Shown: positions 35,167 to 43,675, counted from the first letter of the stretch. The stretch is 64,000 nt of DNA from Halalkalicoccus jeotgali B3 (GCF_000196895.1 NC_014297.1:1370119-1434118); one strand, 5' to 3'. Notes: generated from the sequence alone by a model not told the origin. Made by a program: numbers and translations.

Positions 35167-36573
35167 ATGAGCGAGGACGTGCGGATCGAAGAGGACAGTC
35201 TCGGCGAGATGGAAGTCCCTACCGAGGCCTACTGGGGCGCACAGACCCAGCGCGCAGTGGAGAACTTCCCCGTCTCGGGGATCACCTTCCCCCGGCGGTT
35301 CATCCGCGCGCTCGGGATCGTCAAGAAGGCGGCCGCCCAAGCCAATCGCGACCTCGATCTCGTCGAGGACGAAACCGCCGACGCGATCGTTGAGGCCGCA
35401 GACGAGGTCATCGCCGGCGAGCACGACGAGGAGTTCCCCGTCGACGTCTTCCAGACGGGCTCGGGGACGTCCTCGAACATGAACGCGAACGAGGTGATCG
35501 CGAACCGCGCGACGGAGATCCGAGGCGGCGAGATCGGTTCGCGGGCCATTCACCCGAACGACCACGTCAACTACGGCCAGTCGAGCAACGACGTGATCCC
35601 CACGGCGATGCACGTCTCGGCGCTCGAAGCCCTCGAAAAGGACGTTCTGCCCGCCCTCGAATCCCTGGAGGGGGAACTCGAAGCCAAAGAAAAGGAGTTC
35701 GCCGACATCGTCAAGACCGGGCGAACCCACCTCCAGGACGCCACGCCGGTGACGCTGGGTCAGGAGTTCGGCGGCTACCGCACGCAGATCGAGAAGGGCC
35801 GCGCCCGCGTGAAGGCGGTGCGTGCGCACCTCTCGGAACTCGCACTCGGCGGGACCGCCGTCGGCACGGGACTGAACACCGATGAGAAGTTCCCCGAGAA
35901 GGCCGCCGAGTACATCAGCGAAGAGACGGGGGTCGAGTTCGTCGAGGCCGACAACCACTTCGAGGCCCAGGCCGCCCACGACGCGATGGTCGAGGCCCAC
36001 GGCGCGCTGCGCGTGGTTGCCGGCTCGATGAACAAGATCGCAAACGACCTCCGGCTGCTCGCGTCGGGGCCGCGAAACGGTCTGGGCGAGCTCGAACAGC
36101 CCGAGAACCAGCCCGGCTCCTCGATCATGCCCGGCAAGATCAACCCCGTCGTCGCTGAATCGGTCAATCAGGCCCACAAGCAGGTCGTCGGCAACGACGC
36201 GGCCGTCTCCGCCGGCGGAGCGCGGGGCGAACTCGACCTGAACCTCTACAAACCCGTTCTCGCGCACAACTTCCTCGAATCGGCCGGGATCATCGCGAAC
36301 GCCGCAGAACAGTTCGGCGAGCGCTTCGTCGCGAAACTCGAAGCCAACGCCGAGCACTGTGAGGACCAGGTCGAACAGTCGATGGCGCTTGCGACCGCGC
36401 TCAACCCCCACATCGGCTACGACAAGGCCTCCGACGCTGCCAAGACGGCGCTGAAAGAAGGCAAGACGGTCAGAGAAGTCGTCCTCGAGAAGGGCTATCT
36501 CGACGAGGACGAGGTCGATGACGTACTCGACCCCGAGCTGATGACCCACCGCGGAATCCTCGGCCAGGAGTAA
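35167..36573 (+). CDS. fumC: Fumarate hydratase, class II
   Basis: Citric acid cycle enzyme that hydrates fumarate to malate; a cytosolic homotetramer. Seen: TEAYWGAQTQRAVENFPVSG near the start, TGSGTSSNMNANEV (substrate contacts), HPNDHVNYGQSSNDVIPTAMH, and the superfamily signature GSSIMPGKINPV (about 318-329) in the mobile loop. 468 residues, normal for the class. Likely leaderless, from the TATA-like element 27 bases upstream. Confidence 0.96.
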   Translation: MSEDVRIEEDSLGEMEVPTEAYWGAQTQRAVENFPVSGITFPRRFIRALGIVKKAAAQANRDLDLVEDETADAIVEAADEVIAGEHDEEFPVDVFQTGSGTSSNMNANEVIANRATEIRGGEIGSRAIHPNDHVNYGQSSNDVIPTAMHVSALEALEKDVLPALESLEGELEAKEKEFADIVKTGRTHLQDATPVTLGQEFGGYRTQIEKGRARVKAVRAHLSELALGGTAVGTGLNTDEKFPEKAAEYISEETGVEFVEADNHFEAQAAHDAMVEAHGALRVVAGSMNKIANDLRLLASGPRNGLGELEQPENQPGSSIMPGKINPVVAESVNQAHKQVVGNDAAVSAGGARGELDLNLYKPVLAHNFLESAGIIANAAEQFGERFVAKLEANAEHCEDQVEQSMALATALNPHIGYDKASDAAKTALKEGKTVREVVLEKGYLDEDEVDDVLDPELMTHRGILGQE

Positions 36574-36667
36574 CGTTCGAGCGGCCGTATCGTGTTCCCG
36601 AGTCACACGTCTCAACGACCCGACTGAAACCAGTACAGCTATGTCTGACGTGTGAGTAGCATCTGAT

Positions 36668-36907
36668 ATGTACACGTGTCGGAACTGCAAGCGGACCTTC
36701 CGGACCGAACTCGCGCTGTCGCTGCACCGCGATGCGTGCGCGGAAGGTCAGCTGTTCTGTCGGGTCTGCGGGGACCGGTTCGCCGAGCGCCGAGCCACCC
36801 GCGACGGCTGGCACTACACCTGCCCGAACGAGGAGTGCGACGGCGAGGGCCTGACCGAGGACCTCCTGCGGGTCGACGACGTCCGGATCGCGACCCGGAC
36901 GCGATAG
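36668..36907 (+). CDS. Small zinc-finger protein (HVO_2901-like)
   Basis: A 79-residue protein with three Cys-rich units: CRNCKRTF then LHRDAC (a C2H2/C2HC-like finger, residues 4-26), CRVCGDRFAERR (about 36-47), and CPNEECDGEG (about 57-66). It matches a haloarchaeal small zinc-finger family I recall as HVO_2901-like, without known role. A TATA-like gctatgtc (about 36639-36646) precedes the ATG by about 27 bases. Nucleic-acid binding is a guess from the finger type. Confidence 0.8.
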   Translation: MYTCRNCKRTFRTELALSLHRDACAEGQLFCRVCGDRFAERRATRDGWHYTCPNEECDGEGLTEDLLRVDDVRIATRTR

Positions 36908-36928
36908 GTTGTCGGGATCCGTGGGCCG

Positions 36929-37171
36929 TTACTGGAACCGGGCCTCCTCCGAGAGGACGATCCCGCGGGCGATGGCATACACCAGCGCGTTGCCCACGCC
37001 CGTCACCATGAGCAAGATCGCGAGCCACCGCAGGACGGTCGTGAGAAACGTGCTTCCGAGGGCGAGCGCGGGTAGCGTCACGATCAACGCGACGACCCAC
37101 CAACATAGCAACACCGCCCCGATAACGAACCCGTCGGCCAGAACGTCGTCGAACGAGAGGGTCGAGTCCAT
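36929..37171 (-). CDS. Small two-helix membrane protein
   Basis: An 80-residue protein with two strong hydrophobic segments, FVIGAVLLCWWVVALIVTLP (about 15-34) and LRWLAILLMVTGVGNALVYA (about 47-66), and a hydrophilic N-terminus MDSTLSFDDVLADG. No known motif. It is convergent with the small zinc-finger gene. The function is unknown. Confidence 0.65.
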   Translation of the reverse strand: MDSTLSFDDVLADGFVIGAVLLCWWVVALIVTLPALALGSTFLTTVLRWLAILLMVTGVGNALVYAIARGIVLSEEARFQ

Positions 37172-37266
37172 ACCTGTTCGTACAATGACGGGATACTAAA
37201 CCGCTCCGCCCAACCCCTCGAAACGCGAGTCGTTGCCTCTATACTACCGGGTCGCTTCTGGTCGGT

Positions 37267-37512
37267 ATGCAACGACGCAGTTTTCTCGCGCTGAGTGCCG
37301 CGAGCGTCCCGCTGATCACCGGCTGTACCGATGTCGGAAGCATCACCGAGGAGGAGCCCAACGGGGACGCCGAAAACCACAGTCACGACGGGGACGGAAA
37401 TCACAGTCACGACGAGGGCGAAGAGGGACACAGCCACGACGAGGACGAAGCGAATCATACTCACGACGGAAACCACAGCCACGACGGTGAGGAGAGCGAG
37501 GATACGCACTGA
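37267..37512 (+). CDS. His/Asp-rich secreted lipoprotein
   Basis: An 81-residue protein. The N-terminus MQRRSFLALSAASVPLITGC has twin Arg, a hydrophobic core and a lipobox (Cys20), so it is probably exported by Tat and lipid-anchored. The rest is a repeat of HSHD (four copies) and HTHD (one copy) separated by Gly/Asp/Glu-rich spacers, ending EDTH. Such sequences bind Zn, Ni, Cu or Co in other proteins. No metal transporter lies beside it. A TATA-like ctatacta (37238-37245) is about 26 bases before the ATG. Confidence 0.78.
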   Translation: MQRRSFLALSAASVPLITGCTDVGSITEEEPNGDAENHSHDGDGNHSHDEGEEGHSHDEDEANHTHDGNHSHDGEESEDTH

Positions 37513-37544
37513 GCGCCTTCGTCGTCGAGGCGGAGACTGAACGG

Positions 37545-37550
37545 TTTTTT
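37545..37550 (+). promoter_or_regulatory. T6 tract serving as gatE TATA element and possible terminator
   Basis: The run ggttttttacc lies 33 bases after the lipoprotein stop and about 28 bases before the gatE ATG at 37577. T tracts are archaeal termination signals, and the spacing also suits a TATA element, so it may do both jobs. Confidence 0.5.
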
Positions 37551-37576
37551 ACCCCTCGGATTCCCACGTCGCCACA

Positions 37577-39454
37577 ATGACCGACAGCGACACCTACGAC
37601 TACGAGGAGTTGGGACTCGTCGCCGGCCTCGAGATTCACCAGCAACTCGACACGGCGAGCAAGCTCTTCTGTGCGTGCCCGACCGAGCGGCGCGAGCCTG
37701 CCGAATCGACGCGGACGTTCACGCGCTTTCTACACCCGACCAAGAGCGAGCTCGGCGAGATCGACGAGGCCGCTCTGGAGGAAAGCCGGGTCGATCGGGA
37801 GTTCGAGTATCTGGCCTACGATACGACCTGTTTGGTCGAGGCCGACGACGAGCCACCCCACCGAATGGACGGGGAGGCTCTCGGGGTCGCCCTCGAAATC
37901 GCCCAGTTGCTCGACATGGATCCCGTCGATCAGGCCCACGTGATGCGCAAAATCGTCGTCGACGGCTCGAACACCTCGGGCTTTCAGCGCTCGTCGCTGA
38001 TCGCCACCGACGGTGAGATCGAGACGAGCGAGGGACCGGTCGGGATCGAGGACCTCCTCTTGGAGGAGGAAAGCGCCCAGCGAATCGAGGAAACGGAGTC
38101 GGGGGTGCGCTGGAGTCTTGACAGGTTGGGGATCCCGCTCGTGGAGATCGGTACCAGCCCCGACATCTCCTCGCCCGAGCAGGCCCTAGAGGCCGCCGAG
38201 CGCATCGGGATGTTGCTTCGCTCGACCGGGACGGTCAAACGTGGACTGGGGACGATCCGACAGGACGTCAACGTCTCGATCGCGGAGGGCGCCCGCGTCG
38301 AGATGAAGGGCGTCCAGAGTCTGGAGGACATCGCTGACCTCGTACGCGGCGAGGTGGGGCGACAGGTCGCGCTCTTGGAGATCGCAGACGAACTCGCAGA
38401 GCGGGGGGCGAGCGTCGGCGATCCCGTCGACGTCAGCGACGTCTTCGCCGGGACCGACAGCGGGGTCATCGGCGGTGCCCTCTCCGGGGATGGTTCGGTG
38501 ATGGCCGTCCCGCTGTACGGTTTCGACGGGTTGGTCGGTCGAGAGATCCAGCCCGACCGCCGGCTGGGAACCGAACTGTCGGATCACGCGAAGCGCCACG
38601 GCGCGGGCGGGATCTTCCACACCGACGAACTGCCGGCCTACGGCGTTACCGAGGGGGAAGTCGCGACGCTGCGCGAGGCGGTCGACGTGGACGAAACCGA
38701 CGCGGTCGCCATCGTCGCCGACGATACCCCCACTGCCGAACGTGCGATCGAGGCGGTGGCGGCCCGCGCCGAGACCGCTCTCTCGGGGGTGCCCGAGGAG
38801 ACCCGCGGTGCGAACGCCGAGGGCACCTCGCGCTATCTCCGTCCGCTGCCGGGTGCCGCACGGATGTATCCCGAGACGGACGTGCCGCCCGTCGAACCCG
38901 ATCCGAGCGAGGTCGAGACGCCGGAACTCCTGACCGAAACGGTCGAACGCTACCAGCGAGAGCACGGACTGGACGCCGGACTGGCCGAACAGGTCGCCTA
39001 CGGCCGGCGCATGCCGTTGTTCGAGCGCGCCGTGAGCAAGGGCGTCGATCCCACCCTCGCGGCCGGGACGCTCGAATCCACCCTGACCGAACTGCGCCGC
39101 GACGACGTGCCTGTCGAGAACCTGAGCGAGGACCAACTCGTCGGGACGCTCGCGCTCGCGCGCGACGGCGACCTCCCGAAGGGAAGCGTCGGCGATCTCC
39201 TGGGCGCCCTCGCCGAGTCCCCCGACCTCACGCCCGAGGAGGCCCTCGAACGCGAGGACCTCGGCGGGGCCTCCGACGACGAAGTACGGGAGGCGGTCCG
39301 CGCGGTCGTCGAGCGAAACGCAGAGCAGGTCGAAGCGGAGGGAATGGGTGCCTTCTCGGGGCTGATGGGCGAGGCGATGGGCGCTTTGGGAGGAAAAGCC
39401 GACGGCGAGGCCGTCAGCGCCGCCCTGCGCGAGGAGATCCAGCAGCGGACCTGA
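37577..39454 (+). CDS. gatE: Glutamyl-tRNA(Gln) amidotransferase subunit E
   Basis: tRNA-binding and kinase/transferase subunit of the archaeal GatDE enzyme, which converts Glu-tRNA(Gln) to Gln-tRNA(Gln). Seen: LVAGLEIHQQLDTASKLFC at the start (GatB/E family), VDGSNTSGFQRSSLIA, and EIGTSPDISSPEQALEAAER with the catalytic region. The AspRS-like insert that separates GatE from GatB is present in the middle (about 290-400), and a C-terminal YqeY-like tail ends at QQRT. 625 residues is normal. gatD is not in the window. Confidence 0.96.
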   Translation: MTDSDTYDYEELGLVAGLEIHQQLDTASKLFCACPTERREPAESTRTFTRFLHPTKSELGEIDEAALEESRVDREFEYLAYDTTCLVEADDEPPHRMDGEALGVALEIAQLLDMDPVDQAHVMRKIVVDGSNTSGFQRSSLIATDGEIETSEGPVGIEDLLLEEESAQRIEETESGVRWSLDRLGIPLVEIGTSPDISSPEQALEAAERIGMLLRSTGTVKRGLGTIRQDVNVSIAEGARVEMKGVQSLEDIADLVRGEVGRQVALLEIADELAERGASVGDPVDVSDVFAGTDSGVIGGALSGDGSVMAVPLYGFDGLVGREIQPDRRLGTELSDHAKRHGAGGIFHTDELPAYGVTEGEVATLREAVDVDETDAVAIVADDTPTAERAIEAVAARAETALSGVPEETRGANAEGTSRYLRPLPGAARMYPETDVPPVEPDPSEVETPELLTETVERYQREHGLDAGLAEQVAYGRRMPLFERAVSKGVDPTLAAGTLESTLTELRRDDVPVENLSEDQLVGTLALARDGDLPKGSVGDLLGALAESPDLTPEEALEREDLGGASDDEVREAVRAVVERNAEQVEAEGMGAFSGLMGEAMGALGGKADGEAVSAALREEIQQRT

Positions 39455-39593
39455 GCCCTCTTCGGCGACCGAATCGGAACGGTGTCGGTTCGCGCTGTAA
39501 CGCGTCGTCGAACGCGTCTCGTGAGTGCGAAGGTCGGCCGATTTTGGCAGTATTGACTGTCAGGTAGCTCTTGGGAACGTTCCAGTACCCGCT

Positions 39594-40226
39594 CTACGGA
39601 GCAGTTCGTTCCTCAAGTGCGAGTTTCAGACCGAATCCGATCAGAACACTCCCACTTGCCGTACGAAGTAGTGTTTGGACGAGATCGCGTTCGGAGATCA
39701 CGTGCCGTGCCCGCGCTGAGAAGACTGCAAGCACTGCTTGATAGACGAACCCAAGACTGGCAAAGAGTACGCCGAACGTGAATATCTGGAGGGTAACGCT
39801 ACTTCCCGGTTGAACAAATTGTGGAAGGAAAGCGAGGAAGAATACAGCTACTTTGGGGTTTAAGACGTTGATGAGGAGCGCGCTCTGAAACGACTCCGTC
39901 GGCGTATAGCTGGTACTCTCTGGTGATATTTCGAACTCATCCGGCTTTCTGAACGTCTGAATGCCGAGATAGACGAGATACGCCGCACCGACGAATTTGA
40001 CGACGGTAAACGCCACCGCCGACGTTTGCAGAACAGCCGAGAGCCCCAATACAGCTCCTGTCGTGTGAACGATACTTCCGGCTGATGAGCCCAGTGCGGC
40101 CATCACACCAGCAGATCGACCATCACTAACACTTCGAGTTAACGTGTAGATACTGTCCGGACCTGGTGAGACGATTACGGCGATTGCAAGTGGAATGAAC
40201 GCGAGGAGGACACCAGCGTCTAACAT
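39594..40226 (-). CDS. LysE-family amino acid exporter
   Basis: A 210-residue membrane protein with six predicted helices. The family motif SPGPDSIYTLTRSVSDGRSAG (about 20-40, shown to place it) is clear, as is LLINVLNPKVAVFFLAFLPQ. Members export amino acids such as lysine, threonine or homoserine lactone. The gene has lower G+C than its neighbours: about 50% in two 60-base lines I counted. This suggests it came by transfer. A TATA-like gatttata (about 40251-40258) precedes the ATG. Confidence 0.9.
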   Translation of the reverse strand: MLDAGVLLAFIPLAIAVIVSPGPDSIYTLTRSVSDGRSAGVMAALGSSAGSIVHTTGAVLGLSAVLQTSAVAFTVVKFVGAAYLVYLGIQTFRKPDEFEISPESTSYTPTESFQSALLINVLNPKVAVFFLAFLPQFVQPGSSVTLQIFTFGVLFASLGFVYQAVLAVFSARARHVISERDLVQTLLRTASGSVLIGFGLKLALEERTAP

Positions 40227-40283
40227 ACACCGCTACCACTACCGAGTCGTATAAATCTACGTATCTAGAGGGACTCTCCTCGA

Positions 40284-40307
40284 CAAGGCAATCACTTCTG
40301 CCTTGTA
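40284..40307. repeat. Perfect hairpin near the edge of the low-G+C lysE segment
   Basis: Inverted repeat acaaggca (40284-40291) and tgccttgt (40300-40307) with an 8-base loop. It lies between the trmJ stop (40407) and the lysE promoter. It could act as a terminator for trmJ, though no T tract follows, or mark the edge of the transferred segment. Confidence 0.45.
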
Positions 40308-40406
40308 AGGCTGGTTAGCTACTCACTCTGTCTGTATCACTTCAGACGTCCTTTATCGTTTGACGAGTGTGTACGATCCGTTGTTCAATAACTCTGAAAA
40401 CATCCG

Positions 40407-41123
40407 CTATCGCTCCCGCGTCGCGCGCTCTACCGCCCGCAGAACACCGTGTAAGGTCGTGATCTCCCGGTCGGTGGGATGGGACCGTCCGACTAACCGC
40501 CGGACCAGCCGCATCGTCTTCGGACGCTTCCTGTCGGGATACCCCACCGCTTGTAGCGTCTCGTCGAATCGGTCGTAGAAGCGCTCGATCTCGGGTTCGG
40601 CGGCGCGTTCGTGTTCTACATCGGGCAGTTGTGACTCGTTCATTGCGAGGTCCCGGAGTTCGTAGAGCGCCACCGTCGCGGCCTGTCCGAGGTTCAATAC
40701 CGGGTAGTCGGCGCTCGCGGGGATCGCACAGATCTGGTCCAACCGTGCTAGCTCCTCGTTCATCAGGCCGACGCGCTCGCGACCGAAGACGAGCGCCACG
40801 TCGGTTTCGACGCTCGCGAGGTCCGCGGCGAGGTCGGTGGGCGTCCGGAAGGGAAATCGAACGTGTTTGCGGGCGTCCTCGTTGGTCGTCGCAGTGAACC
40901 CCACGGTGTGAAAGCCCTCGATGACTTCGTCGAAGGTCACCACCTCGGCGTCCGGCAGTACGTCCTCGCGGGCCTGCCCGGCGAAGCCGTAGGCCTCCCC
41001 ATCACGGTCGAGTTCGGGCGGGTCGACGAGCTTCAGGTCGCTGAAGCCGAAGTTCTTCATCGCGCGGGCGATGGTGCCGACGTTGCCGGGCGTTTCGGCG
41101 TCGACGATGACGACCGAAATCAC
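40407..41123 (-). CDS. RNA 2'-O-methyltransferase, TrmJ/SpoU family
   Basis: A SPOUT-class RNA methyltransferase of 238 residues that methylates a ribose in tRNA (position 32 in TrmJ). The SpoU motifs are present: DAETPGNVGTIARAMKNFGF near the N-terminus, ALVFGRERVGLMNEEL (motif 2) and LNLGQAATVALYELRDL (motif 3, in the deep trefoil knot). A C-terminal helical extension follows. It overlaps the upstream gene by 4 bases (41120-41123), so it is coupled to it. Confidence 0.9.
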   Translation of the reverse strand: MISVVIVDAETPGNVGTIARAMKNFGFSDLKLVDPPELDRDGEAYGFAGQAREDVLPDAEVVTFDEVIEGFHTVGFTATTNEDARKHVRFPFRTPTDLAADLASVETDVALVFGRERVGLMNEELARLDQICAIPASADYPVLNLGQAATVALYELRDLAMNESQLPDVEHERAAEPEIERFYDRFDETLQAVGYPDRKRPKTMRLVRRLVGRSHPTDREITTLHGVLRAVERATRER

Positions 41124-41644
41124 GAGGAGGGGTACTCCTGACCCAGGTCGACGTCCCGGAGATCGATGCGCTTGCCGTCCTCGGGCTGTTCGATCGCCAG
41201 TTCATCGGGATCGACCTCGCTGGGATCGGGGACGTCCGCAGGGTCGGTATCGACGTGCTCGATCCCCTCGTATTTGCCCGGCGCGCGCCCGCCGTCGGCG
41301 AACCACTCGTGGAAGGCGTCCTTCAGTTCCTCTTCGCCCATGTACTCCCGTCCTCCGTCGTCGCGAAACCAGTAGAGGAAGTCGGGTTCGTGTTCGTCAC
41401 AGAGTAGCACTTCCGAGCGGGGTTCGCCGTAGACCGCCTCCGCGACGTTGCACTCGGCGATGTCCTCGTCGCCGTGGAGCAGCCAGCAGGCCTGACACGG
41501 CGCGGTGACCAGCAGTTCGAGACGTTCGAGGCGCAGGCGCGTCTCCTCTGGGATCTCGCCCAACTCCTTGAACTCACCGTCGTCGTCGAACACTTCCCCT
41601 TCCTCGAACCGCCACCCGCGAAGCCCGATGCTCACCTTGCCCAT
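41120..41644 (-). CDS. Haloarchaeal conserved protein with Cys-rich centre
   Basis: A 174-residue acidic protein. The start MGKVSIGLRGWRFEEGEVFDD is followed by a middle section with APCQACWLLHGDED, a later ECNV and VLLCDEHEPDF, so four Cys and two His could form a metal site. The rest is Asp/Glu-rich with a predicted helix near the C-terminus. Haloarchaeal homologues are annotated only as a conserved domain. Translational coupling to trmJ hints at a role in RNA modification, which is inference. Confidence 0.72.
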   Translation of the reverse strand: MGKVSIGLRGWRFEEGEVFDDDGEFKELGEIPEETRLRLERLELLVTAPCQACWLLHGDEDIAECNVAEAVYGEPRSEVLLCDEHEPDFLYWFRDDGGREYMGEEELKDAFHEWFADGGRAPGKYEGIEHVDTDPADVPDPSEVDPDELAIEQPEDGKRIDLRDVDLGQEYPSS

Positions 41645-41740
41645 AGTCGTCTTACCCGCGCACTCGGTAAAAGTCGCGTGGATCGCCCCGCACGCGGGCG
41701 AACCGGGTCGCCTATTTCCCCGTCGACCCAACCCCCGGGT

Positions 41741-42868
41741 ATGCAGACCGTCGAGGCCGCCGGATTGGGGATCGGCGACGACCACCCGCCGCGGATCATG
41801 GGCGTTCTCAACGTCAGCGAGGAATCGCCGTACGATCCGAGCGTCTTCGCCGACCCCGGCGAGGCGGCCGCGTACGTCGAGCGCGAACTGATCGAGGAGG
41901 GCGCCGACATCGTCGACGTCGGCCTTGAATCCGCGAACAAACGCCTCGACGTACTCTCCCCCGAGGCGGAACTCGACCGCCTCGATACCGCCGTCGAGAC
42001 CCTCGAATCCGTCTCGAGCGAGGCGGTCTTCTCGATCGAAACGCGCTACTCGGAGGTCGCAGATGCGGCGCTCTCGCGGGGGTTCGACATGGTCAACGAC
42101 GTCTGTGGGTTCGCCGACCCCGCGATGCCCGAAACCTGTAGAGCGCACGACGCCGCCGTCGTCAAGATGGCCTCGCCGCCGGACCTCGAACGCCCTGGTG
42201 CGGTCGAGTCCGTCGACGGGATCTACGAGGCCCTCTCGATGAACGGCTTTACCGAGAAGACGATCCTCGATCCCGCCTTCGGGGGCTGGAGCCCGGAGAA
42301 GTCCCTCGCGGACGACCGCGAGACCCTCTCCAGATTACGGGAGTTTCGCGCCTACGGTCGGCCCCTGCTGGTGTCGATCAACCGCAAGAACTTCCTGCGC
42401 GATATCGCCGGTCGCAGTACCGAAAAGGCGCTTCCGGTTTCGCTGGCGGCGACCGCGATGGCGGTCGAGCGGGGGGCACACGTCCTCAGAACGCACGACG
42501 TGGCCGAGACGCGCGACGCCGCGTTGATCGGCCGGGAGTTCTCCCGCGAGCGCGTTCGCGAACCCACGGTCGAGGAACTCGACGTGACCAGCCACCGCGA
42601 GGCCGCCCGCCACCTCGAACGCGTCGACGGGGACGCCGAACTGGCCGACGCGGGCGTCACCCGCTGGTTTCGCCTCTCGGATCTCGGGGACGCCGCCCAA
42701 GCGCTCGCCCTCGCGGTCGCCGACACGGAGGGGGTCTCCCTCGCCGGCACCGATCCGACACTCCTCTTTGGCACCCGGGACGGGTTCGCCTCGCTGAATC
42801 GAGCGGTACCGGCCGAAACGGGCCCTCTCCCGGAATTACTCTCGAAGATCCTAGATGATTTCAGCTAA
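41741..42868 (+). CDS. Dihydropteroate synthase-like protein
   Basis: A 375-residue TIM-barrel protein of the DHPS family, which makes the pterin-pABA (or related) intermediate of folate and methanopterin cofactors. The N-terminal barrel begins IMGVLNVSEESPYDPSVF and reads DIVDVGLESANKR, DMVNDVCGF and then LLVSINRKNFL. These motifs differ from the classic NVTPDSFSDGG and GGESTRPG loops, so the substrate may differ. A C-terminal extension of about 100 residues follows (from ARHLERVDG on). Divergent from the Cys-rich gene at 41644. Confidence 0.8.
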   Translation: MQTVEAAGLGIGDDHPPRIMGVLNVSEESPYDPSVFADPGEAAAYVERELIEEGADIVDVGLESANKRLDVLSPEAELDRLDTAVETLESVSSEAVFSIETRYSEVADAALSRGFDMVNDVCGFADPAMPETCRAHDAAVVKMASPPDLERPGAVESVDGIYEALSMNGFTEKTILDPAFGGWSPEKSLADDRETLSRLREFRAYGRPLLVSINRKNFLRDIAGRSTEKALPVSLAATAMAVERGAHVLRTHDVAETRDAALIGREFSRERVREPTVEELDVTSHREAARHLERVDGDAELADAGVTRWFRLSDLGDAAQALALAVADTEGVSLAGTDPTLLFGTRDGFASLNRAVPAETGPLPELLSKILDDFS

Positions 42869-42908
42869 GAGAAAGCTTATACCGGAGGCGATAAAACGAA
42901 CGGATGGA

Positions 42909-42952
42909 AGCCGGATAGGCCCCCGGGTAGGGGTACTCGGGCCGATCCGGCT
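42909..42952. ncRNA. 44-base strong hairpin between the DHPS-like gene and mptE
   Basis: An 8-base-pair outer stem (42909-42916 with 42945-42952, agccggat/atccggct), one mismatch, a 5-base-pair stem (42918-42922 with 42939-42943), a 2-base bulge, a 5-base-pair inner stem (42925-42929 with 42934-42938, one G-U) and a GGGG loop. A TATA-like gcttatac (42873-42880) lies about 30 bases before it, so it may start a small RNA; mptE has its own TATA-like gattatat (42962-42969) after it. It could otherwise be a terminator. Confidence 0.4.
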
Positions 42953-42994
42953 CACGGAACCGATTATATCGACGCAAACTCGACAGCGACTGGC

Positions 42995-43675
42995 ATGAAC
43001 TTCGAGACGTGGGAGCCGATTTACGAGTCGATCATCACGGACTTCGGGTTCGATCGCCGGGAGGACGAACGCGCCCGCGACGCCCTCGCCCGACTCGTAG
43101 AACCGTTCGACGAGCGCCGTCTCGCGGCCCTCGGGGATGCGACCGTCGCGGTGGCGGGGGCGGGTCCCTCGCTTCCCGACGATCTCGATCGCGTCGCGGG
43201 GGCCGACTATGTGATCGCGGCCTCGACGGCCGCCGACACCCTGCTCGCGGCGGGGCTCGACCCCGATCTGATGGTTACGGACGTCGATAAGAACCCCGAG
43301 ACGGCCCGCCGGTTGACTCGACTGGGGACGCCGGTGGCCGTTCACGCCCACGGGGACAACCTCGGGCTGGTCGAGCGATGGGTGCCCCGGTTGGGAGCCG
43401 AGAGCGTCCTCCCGACGACCCAGGCCGCCCCGCGCGGTCCCGTTCGGAACTTCGGCGGGTTCACCGACGGCGATCGGGGGGCCTTCCTTGCGGATCACTT
43501 CGGCGCCTCCGAACTCCTGTTTCCGGGGTGGGATTTCGAGGACCCCTCGGTCGGGGCGACGAAAGCCCGTAAGCTCCGGTGGGCCGAACGCCTGCTCTAC
43601 TGGCTCGAAACCCGACGTGGGGAGCGGTTCGGCGTCCTCGACGGGCGGCGCGACGGGATCGAGCCGGTGGTGTAG
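42995..43675 (+). CDS. mptE: 6-hydroxymethylpterin diphosphokinase MptE-like (DUF115)
   Basis: A 226-residue protein of the archaeal DUF115/MptE family, which activates 6-hydroxymethyl-dihydropterin with ATP, providing the substrate of DHPS. Seen: TVAVAGAGPSLPDDLDRVAG (about 47-66, nucleotide site), DPDLMVTDVDKNPETARRL and VHAHGDNLGLVERWVPRL. It is unrelated to bacterial FolK, as expected in archaea. It follows the DHPS-like gene, giving two consecutive pterin steps, but has its own promoter. Ends 2 bases from the convergent oxidoreductase. Confidence 0.9.
   Translation: MNFETWEPIYESIITDFGFDRREDERARDALARLVEPFDERRLAALGDATVAVAGAGPSLPDDLDRVAGADYVIAASTAADTLLAAGLDPDLMVTDVDKNPETARRLTRLGTPVAVHAHGDNLGLVERWVPRLGAESVLPTTQAAPRGPVRNFGGFTDGDRGAFLADHFGASELLFPGWDFEDPSVGATKARKLRWAERLLYWLETRRGERFGVLDGRRDGIEPVV

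Noticed and set aside
37375-37500. Direct DNA repeats in the His-rich lipoprotein gene, considered as a CRISPR or tandem repeat array
   Set aside because: The units are short codon repeats (HSHD) in a coding frame, with no constant spacer length or leader.
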